NCBI GenBank assembly: GCA_001025035.1
Contig: LCZK01000009.1
Location: 124,001-188,000, forward strand
DNA length: 64,000 nucleotides
Source: Actinobacteria bacterium IMCC26207
Lineage (GTDB): Bacteria > Actinomycetota > Acidimicrobiia > Acidimicrobiales > Microtrichaceae
Direction: 5' to 3'
A program made the position numbers and the translations under genes. Below the pieces are notes generated by a model. It did not search any database and was not told where the DNA came from. It saw only the letters and a list, made by a program, of their open reading frames with translations. The first letter of the stretch is position 1. Each line of letters begins with the position of its first letter. Positions 28,382-36,808 of the stretch are shown piece after piece.

Positions 28382-28840
28382 TTACGAACGAGCGCGGGCG
28401 TCGGGAATGTCGAGCACCTGAGGCTTCTGGGCGCTATGTGGGTGGGTAGGTCCTGGATAGACCTTGAGCTTGGTCATCATCTGGCGACCGAGACGGTTCT
28501 TAGGAATCATCCCTCGGATGGTTCGCCGAACGGCTTCTTCTGGCTTCTTGTCCAACAATGTTGCGTAGGAGTCAGAACGGATACCACCGGGGTAGCCAGT
28601 ATGGCGATAGACCATCTTCTTCTCTGCTTTGCCAGGGGACAGTGCCACCTTGGAAGCGTTGATGATAATGACGTGATCTCCGGTATCGATGTGGGGGCTA
28701 AAGGTTGGCTTGTGCTTGCCGCGCAGGACACGGGCAACCTCGGTCGCCATGCGTCCAAGGGTCAGACCTTCAGCATCGACGATGTACCACTCATGCATGA
28801 TCTCTGAAACTTTGGGGGAATAGGTGCGCACTGCGCTCAC
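28382..28840 (-). CDS. rplM: 50S ribosomal protein L13
   Basis: The 152-residue protein is uL13 (WYIVDAEGLTLGRMATEVARVL, GDHVIIINASKV, YRHTGYPGG and GMIPKNRLGRQM). The start is a GTG behind AGAAAGA. A structured leader with two hairpins lies directly upstream. It is the first gene of the L13-S9 unit. Confidence 0.98.
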   Translation of the reverse strand: MSAVRTYSPKVSEIMHEWYIVDAEGLTLGRMATEVARVLRGKHKPTFSPHIDTGDHVIIINASKVALSPGKAEKKMVYRHTGYPGGIRSDSYATLLDKKPEEAVRRTIRGMIPKNRLGRQMMTKLKVYPGPTHPHSAQKPQVLDIPDARARS

Positions 28841-28852
28841 TCTTTCTGCAAT

Positions 28853-28903
28853 CGGACTATGAAGTCCGGGAAACGATCTTTCGGCGCGAAGTATTTGGCC
28901 GAA
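28853..28903 (-). promoter_or_regulatory. Two-hairpin leader of rplM (candidate L13 autoregulatory site)
   Basis: On the minus strand a TTCGGC...GCCGAA hairpin (28880-28903, 12-nt loop) is followed by a perfect CGGACT-TCAT-AGTCCG hairpin (28853-28868) that ends 12 nt upstream of the GTG start of rplM. In some bacteria L13 represses its own mRNA through the leader. Whether this is such a site is inference. The 123-nt truA-rplM gap shows no confident promoter. Confidence 0.4.
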
Positions 28904-28963
28904 GGATCACAGTAGTGGCCTGCAATACAGCCGGGCAAGTGCGCAGGCGATTCAGCTGCAAAC

Positions 28964-29794
28964 TCATGGTCTCGGAGTAGACAACCACACGGGTGTTTCA
29001 TCTCCTGGGTAGCCAATATTCCAAAGACTGAGCGCATGAGGAGGGGCCACGTTGCTGCTGAGAGAGCGATCTTTGGCTGCAAGAATCTGCCCAACCTGCG
29101 CTGCAGTAAACCTGCCTCTTCCGACATCAACGAGCGTGCCAACAAGGCTGCGCACCATCTGATGACAAAAGGCAGATCCCGCTACCTCAAACCGCAGGAG
29201 CTCATGGCGGCCATTCAACTCGGGCTCCACAGTCCACTCGGCCTGCAGCAGCCTTCGAACCAGCGTGGCGTTCGGGATGTCCTTTGGGCGTTTACAAAAT
29301 GAAGTGAAATCATGCAGACCGATCAGCGCCTCGCAGGCTTCCTGCATCGACTCCAGGTGTAAGGGTTTGTCAACCCACCAGGTAGTGGTAGCGAGCAAGG
29401 GATCAGGTATCTCGCTATTGAGGACCAAATATCGGTACTGCCGCCACATGGCCGCATAGCGGGCATCGAACTGGGTCTCGACGATGCTGACTTCAGAAGT
29501 CACAACACTTGGAGCGAGCAGCGCATTCAGTGAGTTCCGCAAACGAATCGGCTCAACCTTTTTTCCTCGTACGCCAAACGTGACGACCTGCTGGCGCGCA
29601 TGCACCCCAGCATCGGTTCGTCCAGCACAAGTGAGAACAATCGGCTGGCTGTACACCTTCTCCAACTTCGCACGCAACAAACCCGCGACAGTAGTGACGC
29701 CAAGATTTTCGGCAAAGCCTTTAAAGGCTCCGCCGTCGTATGAAATATCGAGCCGGACCCGAATCAGGTCAGGCGGTGGGTGTGAGTAGCTCAG
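28964..29794 (-). CDS. truA: tRNA pseudouridine(38-40) synthase TruA, probable CTG start
   Basis: The frame encodes TruA with RVRLDISYDGGAFKGF at the N-terminus, the catalytic Asp in CAGRTDAGVHA, FDARYAAMWRQYRY and HQMVRSLVGTLVDVGRG. The first usual start codon (TTG at 29680) would delete the conserved YDGGAFKGF strand, so it cannot be right. Upstream there is no ATG, GTG or TTG in frame. A CTG at 29792-29794 overlaps the rplQ stop (CTGA) in the way an ATGA junction would, and gives 276 residues, normal for the family. That start is my inference. TruA follows rplQ in many actinobacteria. Confidence 0.85.
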   Translation of the reverse strand: MSYSHPPPDLIRVRLDISYDGGAFKGFAENLGVTTVAGLLRAKLEKVYSQPIVLTCAGRTDAGVHARQQVVTFGVRGKKVEPIRLRNSLNALLAPSVVTSEVSIVETQFDARYAAMWRQYRYLVLNSEIPDPLLATTTWWVDKPLHLESMQEACEALIGLHDFTSFCKRPKDIPNATLVRRLLQAEWTVEPELNGRHELLRFEVAGSAFCHQMVRSLVGTLVDVGRGRFTAAQVGQILAAKDRSLSSNVAPPHALSLWNIGYPGDETPVWLSTPRP

Positions 29795-30147
29795 ACCAGT
29801 TCGAGCTTGGCCATGGGAGCATTGTCCCCGTGACGCGTGCCCAATTTGAGGACTCGGGTGTAACCACCCGGACGGTCCGCATAGCGAGGTCCGACCTCAT
29901 CAACGAGCTTGGCCACTATTTCTTGGTCTCCCAAGTAGGCCAACAGTTGACGATGGTTGTGAAGCCCGCCCTTACGCGCCTTGGTAATCATCTTCTCGGC
30001 GATTGGTCGCACTGCCTTGGCCTTGGCCTCGGTGGTGACAATGCCAGTTGGGGACGCAACTAGAGAGCACACCAAGTTGGCCATCATCAGCCGCTGATGC
30101 TTTGCGTTACCGCCAAAGCGGCGGCCCTTTTTTGGAGTTCCTGGCAT
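29791..30147 (-). CDS. rplQ: 50S ribosomal protein L17
   Basis: The 118-residue protein is bL17: GRRFGGNAKHQRLMMANLV at the start, TTEAKAKAVRPIAEKMIT in the middle and RPGGYTRVLKLGTRHGDNAPMAKLELV at the end. It lies 16 nt after rpoA, the standard end of the alpha operon, and its stop overlaps the proposed truA start. Confidence 0.98.
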   Translation of the reverse strand: MPGTPKKGRRFGGNAKHQRLMMANLVCSLVASPTGIVTTEAKAKAVRPIAEKMITKARKGGLHNHRQLLAYLGDQEIVAKLVDEVGPRYADRPGGYTRVLKLGTRHGDNAPMAKLELV

Positions 30148-30163
30148 GAGATCTTCCTCTTAC

Positions 30164-31099
30164 TCAGTCTCGGCCGGACAGGGAAAGTCCCCGCTCGTCG
30201 AGCTTCTCGATAATTTCGTCTAGTGACTTCTGTCCGAAGTTCGTGATCGCTAGGAGATCATCTTCACTGCGGGAAAGCAATTCGCCAACCGTGTTGACCT
30301 GCGCACGCTTGAGGCAGTTACGGGGACGCTCGGAGAGATCTAGTTCCTCGATGGTGAGTTCAAGATCGGGAGATGAGGACATTGGGGTCACTGCCTCGGT
30401 GAGGGTGAGACCCTCTGGCTCATCTGACATCTGCTCAACGAGTTCAACCAAGGCACGCAAGGTGGCTCCGGATGAGGCCAGCGCATCGCGTGGCGTCATG
30501 GATCCGTCAGTCTCGATCTCGAGAATGAGCTTGTCGAAGTTGGTGGACTGCTCAACGCGGACTGGCTCCACAGAGAACGACACACGCCGAACTGGGGAGA
30601 AGATTGCGTCAATCGGAATGACACCGATCGTCGAAGTGCTGCGACCATTACCGGAGAGGTAACCAGTGCCACGATCAACCGTCAGGTCGACTGCAAGACG
30701 GCCCTTTGCGTTGATTGTCGCAATTGAAATCTCAGTATTGAGGATCTCAACGTCTGCAGTGAGCAACACGTCCGCTGCGGTGACCTGTGCAGGCCCGCGC
30801 ACGTCGAGACGCAGGGTCACGGGCTCATCTGAAGTTGAGGTAAGAACCACATCCTTCAGATTGAGGATGACGTCAGTGACATCCTCGGAGACACCTTTAA
30901 TGGTGTCGAACTCATGAAGGGCATCGTCGAAACGAACCTCGGTGATTGCTGCTCCGGGAATCGAAGAGAGCAATGTGCGGCGAAGGGAGTTGCCCAGAGT
31001 ATGACCGAAGCCAGGCTCGAGTGGGCTAATGGCGAACCTTTGCAGGTTGCCCTCTTCTTCGTCGATTGCCTCAACGGTAGGGCGCTGAATGACGAGCAT
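30164..31099 (-). CDS. rpoA: RNA polymerase alpha subunit
   Basis: The 311-residue protein has the N-terminal assembly domain (FGHTLGNSLRRTLLSSIPGAA, TDGSMTPRDAL) and the C-terminal domain that binds UP elements and activators (LDLSERPRNCLKRAQVNTVGEL, LLAITNFGQKSLDEI). A 20-30 residue acidic linker (SSSPDLELTIEEL) joins them. It follows rpsD at 60 nt. Confidence 0.98.
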   Translation of the reverse strand: MLVIQRPTVEAIDEEEGNLQRFAISPLEPGFGHTLGNSLRRTLLSSIPGAAITEVRFDDALHEFDTIKGVSEDVTDVILNLKDVVLTSTSDEPVTLRLDVRGPAQVTAADVLLTADVEILNTEISIATINAKGRLAVDLTVDRGTGYLSGNGRSTSTIGVIPIDAIFSPVRRVSFSVEPVRVEQSTNFDKLILEIETDGSMTPRDALASSGATLRALVELVEQMSDEPEGLTLTEAVTPMSSSPDLELTIEELDLSERPRNCLKRAQVNTVGELLSRSEDDLLAITNFGQKSLDEIIEKLDERGLSLSGRD

Positions 31100-31159
31100 C
31101 TTGTGCGTACCTCTGATGAACGGTGGCGGATTGGAACATGCGGGCCGAAGCCCATTTCT

Positions 31160-31777
31160 TTACTTGGAGTAGAGCTCCACGATGAGCTGCTCGCGCACGG
31201 GCACATCAATGTGCTCGCGCAGCGGAAGCTCTCGAACAGTGACCTCTTGACCACCATCAGCTGCTTCGAGCCATGGTGGAGGGGTTCGTCCGAGGGTGTC
31301 CATATTGAACTGGACGATAATCATTTCACGAGACTTGGTGCGCAGCGTGACAACATCACCTTTGCGCACTCGGTAGCTCGGAATGTCAACTCGACGGCCG
31401 TTGACATCGACATGGCCGTGGTTGACAAACTGACGAGCCTGAGGCCGGGTGGATCCCCAACCGGCGCGGTAGACCACGTTGTCCAAGCGAAGTTCGCAAA
31501 AGCGCAACAGCGTCTCGCCGGTCACGCCCTGACGACGGTTCGCCTCGGCGTAGAGATTACGGAACTGCTTTTCGGTCATGCCGTAAGCAAATCTTGCCTT
31601 CTGCTTTTCTTGCAGCTGTAGCAAGTACTCGCTGACGTTTCCGCGGCGACGAGTACGACCGTGCTCCCCGGGGGGATACGGGCGATTTTCCATTGCTTTG
31701 TTCTCACCTGAGGTTCCCCAGATGTTGGTGCCCAGACGCCGAGAGACGCGTGCACGAGGTCCTGTATAACGAGACAT
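31160..31777 (-). CDS. rpsD: 30S ribosomal protein S4
   Basis: The uS4 protein (205 residues) begins MSRYTGPRARVSRRLG and contains RPYPPGEHGR, typical of actinobacteria, and the S4 RNA-binding domain (RLDNVVYRAGWGSTRPQARQFVNHGHVDVNGRRV). The frame stays open upstream, but the ATG at 31775-31777 with GGAGG eight nucleotides before it is the homologous start. The N-terminal zinc-binding Cys residues found in some S4 proteins are absent. Confidence 0.97.
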   Translation of the reverse strand: MSRYTGPRARVSRRLGTNIWGTSGENKAMENRPYPPGEHGRTRRRGNVSEYLLQLQEKQKARFAYGMTEKQFRNLYAEANRRQGVTGETLLRFCELRLDNVVYRAGWGSTRPQARQFVNHGHVDVNGRRVDIPSYRVRKGDVVTLRTKSREMIIVQFNMDTLGRTPPPWLEAADGGQEVTVRELPLREHIDVPVREQLIVELYSK

Positions 31778-31778
31778 C

Positions 31779-32177
31779 TCAGAGCCTCCGACGCTTCTTG
31801 GGTCGACAACCATTGAACGGAACAGGAGTCACATCTTTGATACCAGTGACTTCAATTCCCACATTCTGAATGGAACGAATTGCTGTCTCACGCCCAGAAC
31901 CTGGACCCTTGACCACAACGTCCACCTTGCGGACTCCGTGCTCCATGGCACGGCGAGCGGCCTGTTCGGCTGCAAGCTGTGCGGCGAACGGGGTCGACTT
32001 GCGTGATCCCTTGAATCCGACATTGCCAGCCGATGCCCAAGAAATGACATTGCCTTCTTGATCGGCAATCGACACGATGGTGTTGTTGAACGAGGACTTG
32101 ATGTGCGCAACCCCGTAGGTGACGTTCTTGCGTTCTTTCTTGCGGGGACGCCGAGCCCCGGGTGGTGGCTTTGCCAT
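31779..32177 (-). CDS. rpsK: 30S ribosomal protein S11
   Basis: The 132-residue protein matches uS11 ([48 protein letters not shown] and the terminal [11 protein letters not shown]). Its ATG overlaps the rpsM stop (TAATG) and its stop is one base from the rpsD start, so translation is coupled on both sides. Confidence 0.98.
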   Translation of the reverse strand: MAKPPPGARRPRKKERKNVTYGVAHIKSSFNNTIVSIADQEGNVISWASAGNVGFKGSRKSTPFAAQLAAEQAARRAMEHGVRKVDVVVKGPGSGRETAIRSIQNVGIEVTGIKDVTPVPFNGCRPKKRRRL

Positions 32178-32554
32178 TACTTGCGAACCTTCTTCTTGCC
32201 GGCCACGGTCTTTTTAGGACCTTTGCGTGTGCGTGCGTTGGTGTGGGTGCGCTGACCATGAACCGGAAGGCCGCGGCGATGACGCAACCCCTGGTAACAG
32301 CCAATTTCCATCTTGCGCTTGATGTTCTGCGACACCTCACGGCGAAGGTCGCCCTCTACCTTGAGGTGCTCTTCGATGTAGCCACGAAGCTTGGTGACTT
32401 CTGCATCAGTGAGATCCCGAACTCGGGTGGACTCATTGATCTCTGTGGATTCACAAATATGCTCGGCCTGAGTACGACCAATGCCATAGATATACGTGAG
32501 TGAGATAACGAGTCGCTTCTCTCGTGGGATGTCAACGCCAGAAATGCGTGCCAT
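32177..32554 (-). CDS. rpsM: 30S ribosomal protein S13
   Basis: The 125-residue protein is uS13 ([31 protein letters not shown] and [22 protein letters not shown]) with a lysine-rich tail that contacts tRNA and the intersubunit bridge. It lies 10 nt after rpmJ. Confidence 0.98.
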   Translation of the reverse strand: MARISGVDIPREKRLVISLTYIYGIGRTQAEHICESTEINESTRVRDLTDAEVTKLRGYIEEHLKVEGDLRREVSQNIKRKMEIGCYQGLRHRRGLPVHGQRTHTNARTRKGPKKTVAGKKKVRK

Positions 32555-32564
32555 GGTGTCCTTC

Positions 32565-32678
32565 CTAGCCCTGACGCTGCTTATGGCGCGGGTTTTCGCA
32601 GATGACCATCACACGCCCATGGCGCCGGATCACTCTGCACTTTTCACAAATCTTTTTAACGCTCGGTCGAACCTTCAT
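32565..32678 (-). CDS. rpmJ: 50S ribosomal protein L36
   Basis: I found this 37-residue gene by translating the infA-rpsM gap: [19 protein letters not shown], then [18 protein letters not shown]. Three cysteines and one histidine (CEKC, C, H) make the zinc ribbon of the C+ type of bL36. It follows infA at 51 nt behind a GGAGAGACC-type ribosome-binding site. Confidence 0.97.
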   Translation of the reverse strand: MKVRPSVKKICEKCRVIRRHGRVMVICENPRHKQRQG

Positions 32679-32729
32679 CGGTCTCTCCGGACTGGTACTG
32701 CCAGTCCATTCGATTGCTCTAGTTAGCAA

Positions 32730-32954
32730 TCACTTGTAGCGGTAGGTGATCCTGCCGCGGGACAGGTCGTAGGGAGTCAGTTCTACCTGCACCCGGTCTC
32801 CAGGAAGAATACGGATGTAATGCATCCTCATCTTTCCGGAAATATGCGCCAGAACCTTGTGGCCATTCTCGAGTTCAACCCGGAACATGGCATTCGGGAG
32901 CGGTTCGGTAACCGTTCCTTCCAAGACGATGGCATCTTCCTTGGGCTTAGCCAG
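32730..32954 (-). CDS. infA: Translation initiation factor IF-1, probable CTG start
   Basis: The S1-fold sequence [40 protein letters not shown] and [16 protein letters not shown] is unmistakably IF-1. The conserved N-terminus [10 protein letters not shown] is encoded upstream of the first TTG, so a start there would truncate the protein. The codon aligned with the family's Met is CTG (32952-32954), eight nucleotides after a perfect AGGAGG. No ATG, GTG or TTG exists in frame further upstream. With the CTG start the protein has 74 residues, as expected. A non-standard start in an initiation-factor gene recalls the AUU start of infC in E. coli. Confidence 0.92.
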   Translation of the reverse strand: MAKPKEDAIVLEGTVTEPLPNAMFRVELENGHKVLAHISGKMRMHYIRILPGDRVQVELTPYDLSRGRITYRYK

Positions 32955-33009
32955 AACTACTTCCTCCTGTGAGTCCCCGAGGGGTGGAACAATATGATGC
33001 TGATAACTT

Positions 33010-33030
33010 CTCGGCCTTGATCGGGCCGAG
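33010..33030 (-). promoter_or_regulatory. Hairpin in the infA leader
   Basis: A perfect 7-bp stem CTCGGCC/GGCCGAG with a 7-nt loop lies between adk and infA, downstream of a candidate promoter. There is no U tract. It could be an attenuator or a leader structure, and a small CCCC-TC-GGGG element follows it. Confidence 0.4.
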
Positions 33031-33035
33031 GGGTA

Positions 33036-33064
33036 ACTCTAGATGAACCGTGGCCAGTAATCAA
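33036..33064 (-). promoter_or_regulatory. Candidate promoter for infA-rpmJ-rpsM-rpsK-rpsD-rpoA
   Basis: TTGATT (33059-33064, overlapping the adk stop) and TAGAGT (33036-33041) are spaced by 17 nt. The TAGAGT -10 also occurs before rpsL and rplJ. This promoter would give a leader of about 75 nt. Confidence 0.45.
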
Positions 33065-33729
33065 AAGAGGCGATTTGTGACGAGCAAAATCAGTTCTTCG
33101 GTAATCTCATCACGGTCACCCACACCGTCAACAGTTACCAAAAGCCCCTGCTCTTCAAACCATTTCACTACAGGAATAGTCTGAAGCATGTACGTTGCCA
33201 GCCGTTCACGGACGGCCTGCTCAGTGTCATCGTCTCGCTGGGTGACCTCTCCCCCGCAGACATCACAAGTCCAGGGCGAAGTCGGCGGTACTTGGACCGA
33301 ATAGTTGGCCCCACATGAGGAACACACCCGTCGAGAGGAAATCCGCTCGACCACGACATCCTCGGCAACATCAAGATCGAGCGCTAGGTCAATCCCGTCA
33401 GCGCCAGTCAGTGCCATAAGGTCCTTACCCTGCTGCAGAGTCCTAGGGAATCCGTCGAGCAACCAACCGCTTGCAGCATCAGGCTGCGCAAGGCGCTCAG
33501 AAATCAATCCCAGCATGACTTCGTCCGAGACGAGGTGTCCCGCGTCCATAATCTCTTTGGCTCGCTGCCCAAATTCGGTGCCCTCACGAACTGCAGCACG
33601 CAACATGTCACCAGTAGAGATGTGTGGCACACCAAACTGCTCGGCAAGACGCACTGCCTGAGTTCCTTTACCTGCACCTTGACGACCGAACACCAGGAGT
33701 CGCACGGGTGGCCTAGTAGTTGATTCCAT
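33061..33729 (-). CDS. adk: Adenylate kinase, zinc-type LID
   Basis: The 222-residue enzyme (AMP + ATP to 2 ADP) has the P-loop GRQGAGKGTQ (15-24), the AMP-binding STGDMLR and DGFPRT motifs, and a long LID domain with four cysteines (C136, C139, C155, C158) that should bind structural zinc. The usual P-loop Gly-x-Pro is Gly-Arg-Gln here. It follows secY at 46 nt behind AAAGGAGG. No methionine aminopeptidase gene lies between adk and infA, unlike many actinobacteria. Confidence 0.97.
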   Translation of the reverse strand: MESTTRPPVRLLVFGRQGAGKGTQAVRLAEQFGVPHISTGDMLRAAVREGTEFGQRAKEIMDAGHLVSDEVMLGLISERLAQPDAASGWLLDGFPRTLQQGKDLMALTGADGIDLALDLDVAEDVVVERISSRRVCSSCGANYSVQVPPTSPWTCDVCGGEVTQRDDDTEQAVRERLATYMLQTIPVVKWFEEQGLLVTVDGVGDRDEITEELILLVTNRLF

Positions 33730-33775
33730 GACGTCCTCCTTTGCGCAGTGCAGCTAACTAGCCGGGGCGAGTGGC

Positions 33776-35107
33776 CTACTTACCTGACAGGAAACCCTCG
33801 TAGTTACGCATCATGAGCTGGCTATCGACCTGCTTCATGGTTTCGAGCGCAACACCTACTGCAATCAGCAACGAAGTTCCGCCGATGGAGTAGGCGGCTC
33901 CGCCACCTGTTGCACCGAGCAGGATCCTCACTAGCACTGTTGGAGTAATTGCCAGCACAGCAATAAACAATGCTCCGGGCAATGTGATTCGGTTAAGAAC
34001 CTTGGCCAAGTAGTGCTCCGTCTGCGGCCCTGGTCGGATACCAGGAATGAAGCCGCCCTGCTTGCGAAGGTTGTCTGCCTGCTGAACCGGGTCGAAAGCA
34101 ATAGCTGTATAGAAGTACGAGAAGCCGACGATGAACAGCGCCAACACGGATAGGTAAATCGGGTTGATGGTGTTTGCCAAGTTGTCATTGATCCACTTCG
34201 ACACCGAAGCGCCCCAGCCGCTCGAGGGCAGCACCTGCGATAGCAACACCGGCAAGTTGATCACAGCACTAGCGAAGATAATTGGGATCACGCCGGCCTG
34301 ATTGACCTTGAGAGGGATGTAGGTGCTCTGCCCGGAGTACATCCGACGCCCAACCACCCGCTTCGCGAACTGAACTGGAATACGCCGCTGCCCAAGCTCG
34401 ATGAACACGATGCAAAAGAGCATTGCAATGATGAACACCAAGAACACTGCAAGCTTCCAAGGTGCCGAAGCGTAAATGACCGAGAAAGCACTTGGCAGGC
34501 CCGAAACCACCGAACAGAAGATGATGAGCGACATGCCGTTACCAATGCCACGGGTCGTAATGCTCTCACCCATCCACATAAGGAGTGCAGAGCCAGCCGT
34601 AAAGGTCACCACAATTAGTAAGACCGTAAGCGGAGTGAAGTTGGGGACAAGGTCGATCTCTCCACTACTACTCGAGACCAAGCCGCCGCCACCGTTGTGG
34701 AACAAGAACACGAGCCCCGTGGCCTGCAACACCGAGATTCCGATGGTCAAATAACGCGTCCACTGGGTGATCTTTGCTTGACCGGTTGCACCTTGTTGCT
34801 GCCATTCCTGCAGCTTGGGGATCACTACCGTCAGGATCTGCATGATGATCGAGCTGGTGATATACGGCATGATGCCGAGCGCAAAGAGACTGAACTGAGT
34901 CAGTGCCTTTCCAGAGAACAGCTGCAAAAATGCCAGAACGCCGCCCTCTCGAGCCTGCTCTCCAATGGAGTTCACTGCGTTCTGGTCGATTCCGGGCACA
35001 GGCAAGTAACAGCCCAGCCGGTAGAGCACCAACATGAACAAGGTAAAGAGCACCTTGTTGCGAAGGTCTGCAACTTTAAAGATGTTGCCGATACGAGACA
35101 CTGACAC
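33776..35107 (-). CDS. secY: Preprotein translocase subunit SecY
   Basis: The 443-residue protein is the ten-helix SecY channel: it starts FKVADLRNKVLFTLFMLVLYR and has PGID in the plug region, LGIMPYITSSIIMQILTVVIP, GNGMSLIIF, QSTYIPLKVNQAGVIPIIFA and the C-terminal MMRNYEGFL. The start is a GTG. It exports proteins, including the two giant lipoproteins at the left of the window. It follows rplO at 71 nt in the spc order. Confidence 0.98.
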   Translation of the reverse strand: MSVSRIGNIFKVADLRNKVLFTLFMLVLYRLGCYLPVPGIDQNAVNSIGEQAREGGVLAFLQLFSGKALTQFSLFALGIMPYITSSIIMQILTVVIPKLQEWQQQGATGQAKITQWTRYLTIGISVLQATGLVFLFHNGGGGLVSSSSGEIDLVPNFTPLTVLLIVVTFTAGSALLMWMGESITTRGIGNGMSLIIFCSVVSGLPSAFSVIYASAPWKLAVFLVFIIAMLFCIVFIELGQRRIPVQFAKRVVGRRMYSGQSTYIPLKVNQAGVIPIIFASAVINLPVLLSQVLPSSGWGASVSKWINDNLANTINPIYLSVLALFIVGFSYFYTAIAFDPVQQADNLRKQGGFIPGIRPGPQTEHYLAKVLNRITLPGALFIAVLAITPTVLVRILLGATGGGAAYSIGGTSLLIAVGVALETMKQVDSQLMMRNYEGFLSGK

Positions 35108-35178
35108 TCCTGGGACTCAGCAACTAACGGTCAAGGGAAGTTAGCCGATGTAGCGCTCCCCCGCTGACACACCCTTGC

Positions 35179-35664
35179 CTAGCGGTTGGTGTGAGCACTT
35201 CCGTGGAATGCGGGGCGGACCTTGAATGGCAACGGAATCTTTTCGATTGTTCCGCCTGCGCTGGTAACTGCGGCCTCTGCAGATGCGGAGTACCCATGCA
35301 CCTTGATGGTCACCTTGCGATTGAGTTCGCCTCGGCCAAGCACCTTGACGAGCGCACCCTTTGAGACCAAACCCTGCGCAAACAGAGTCTCGGGAGAGAT
35401 CTCATCAAGACCTGACTCCTGAATCGTGTCCAGATTGATTGCCTGGTATTCAACCCGGAACGGGTTGTTGAAACCTCGCAGCTTGGGCGTGCGAATTGCC
35501 AGCGGCAATTGCCCGCCTTCGAACCCGACGCGAATCTTGCTACGTGCCTTTTGGCCCTTGGTACCGCGGCCGGCAGTCTTGCCGCCCTTGCCACCAATAC
35601 CTCGACCAACACGCTTACGCGACTTGTGTGCGCCCTCTGGGGGCTTCAGATCGTGAATCTTCAT
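35179..35664 (-). CDS. rplO: 50S ribosomal protein L15
   Basis: The 161-residue protein is uL15 (LKPPEGAHKSRKRVGRGIGG, then KGGKTAGRGTKGQKAR and FEGGQLPLAIRTPKLRGF; the C-terminal AEAAVTSAGGTIEKI is the globular part). It lies 2 nt after rpmD. Confidence 0.98.
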   Translation of the reverse strand: MKIHDLKPPEGAHKSRKRVGRGIGGKGGKTAGRGTKGQKARSKIRVGFEGGQLPLAIRTPKLRGFNNPFRVEYQAINLDTIQESGLDEISPETLFAQGLVSKGALVKVLGRGELNRKVTIKVHGYSASAEAAVTSAGGTIEKIPLPFKVRPAFHGSAHTNR

Positions 35665-35666
35665 GT

Positions 35667-35867
35667 TCAGTTGGCTTCCTCTTCGGAGAGAGTCTCAACG
35701 CTGACAAGATGCGGGACCTTTTGGATCTGGCCACGAACATCAGGGCTATCTGTATGGACACGGGACTTTCCAATTCGACCCAAACCGAGCGCACGCAACG
35801 TACCGCGCTGCTTTGGCTTGGTGCCGATCGAAGATCCCGTTTGAGTGACCTTGAGTTGAGCCATCAT
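35667..35867 (-). CDS. rpmD: 50S ribosomal protein L30
   Basis: The 66-residue protein is uL30 ([22 protein letters not shown], split here as [13 protein letters not shown] and [20 protein letters not shown], then [11 protein letters not shown]). Two adjacent ATG codons can start it; the first overlaps the rpsE stop (ATGA), the second lies just inside. The acidic tail [11 protein letters not shown] is slightly longer than usual. Confidence 0.96.
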   Translation of the reverse strand: MMAQLKVTQTGSSIGTKPKQRGTLRALGLGRIGKSRVHTDSPDVRGQIQKVPHLVSVETLSEEEAN

Positions 35868-36436
35868 GCAACCTCGAACGGTGCTGGTGCGGGCCCACGC
35901 TCAGACTCTTGGTAGGCGCGCAGCAAGCCCTTGGGAATGCAATCTTCGGGATCTAGTCCACGAAGGGCAGCAATCTCGTCGGGTCGGCGCAGCGACTGAA
36001 GCCCTGCGACTGTTGCACGGGCCACGTTGATGTAATTGGAAGATCCGAGCGACTTGCAGAGCACGTCGTGAATTCCAGCCTCTTCCAAGATGGCTCGAGC
36101 TGCGCCACCAGCGATAACTCCGGTACCTGGGGAGGCTGGCTTCAGCATGACGCGACCCGCTCCCATGATCCCGATTACTGGGTGAATGATGGTTCCGCTA
36201 GCCAATGGCACGGTGAACAGGTTCTTGCGAGCCTCTTCGGTGCCCTTCTGAATCGCCAGTGGCACCTCTTTGGCCTTGCCGTAGCCCAGACCAACACGAC
36301 CGTTGCCGTCGCCGATAACGACGAGCGCAGTAAAGGAGAACCTGCGTCCACCCTTTACGACCTTGGCCACACGGTTGATGTTGATGACGCGGGACTCACG
36401 CAGTTGCATGTCCGAATTGTCTTTGTTCAGTGCCAT
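35864..36436 (-). CDS. rpsE: 30S ribosomal protein S5
   Basis: The 190-residue protein is uS5 with the double-stranded-RNA-binding start ([20 protein letters not shown]), [18 protein letters not shown] and [20 protein letters not shown]. It overlaps rplR by one base and rpmD by 4 nt. Confidence 0.98.
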   Translation of the reverse strand: MALNKDNSDMQLRESRVININRVAKVVKGGRRFSFTALVVIGDGNGRVGLGYGKAKEVPLAIQKGTEEARKNLFTVPLASGTIIHPVIGIMGAGRVMLKPASPGTGVIAGGAARAILEEAGIHDVLCKSLGSSNYINVARATVAGLQSLRRPDEIAALRGLDPEDCIPKGLLRAYQESERGPAPAPFEVA

Positions 36437-36801
36437 CAGAATTCCAGTCCTGCTGCGCGTGCAGCATCTGCGAGTGCGGCCACTCGACCTTGGTAACGGA
36501 AGCCACCACGATCAAAGACCACCACATTGACTCCGGCGGCTTGTGCCCGCTCAGCTACAAGTGTTCCAACTTTGGCTGCTGCGTCACAGTTCGAGGTCGC
36601 TCCACCGCGGAGATCTGTCTCGAGTGTGCTCGCTGTAGCCAAGGTGACACCTGACCGATCGTCGATCAACTGCGCAACCACGTGCCGATTTGACCGAAAC
36701 ACAGCCAAACGCGGACGCTCGGCCGTTCCTGCCACGCTCTTGCGAACACGGGCGTGACGACGCTTGCGTCCGACCTGCTTCTTCTTCGATTTGTCGCTCA
36801 T
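36436..36801 (-). CDS. rplR: 50S ribosomal protein L18
   Basis: The 121-residue uL18 begins [20 protein letters not shown] and contains [20 protein letters not shown] and [20 protein letters not shown], which binds 5S rRNA. The frame is open for another 46 codons into rplF, but the ATG at 36799-36801 with GAGG before it is the homologous start. Confidence 0.97.
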   Translation of the reverse strand: MSDKSKKKQVGRKRRHARVRKSVAGTAERPRLAVFRSNRHVVAQLIDDRSGVTLATASTLETDLRGGATSNCDAAAKVGTLVAERAQAAGVNVVVFDRGGFRYQGRVAALADAARAAGLEF

Positions 36802-36808
36802 GATCGCC

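Noticed and set aside
28837-29145. Minus-strand frame of 102 codons between truA and rplM
   Set aside because: About 60% overlaps truA in another frame. The remainder covers the hairpin leader of rplM. The composition is not convincing and no ribosome-binding site was seen.
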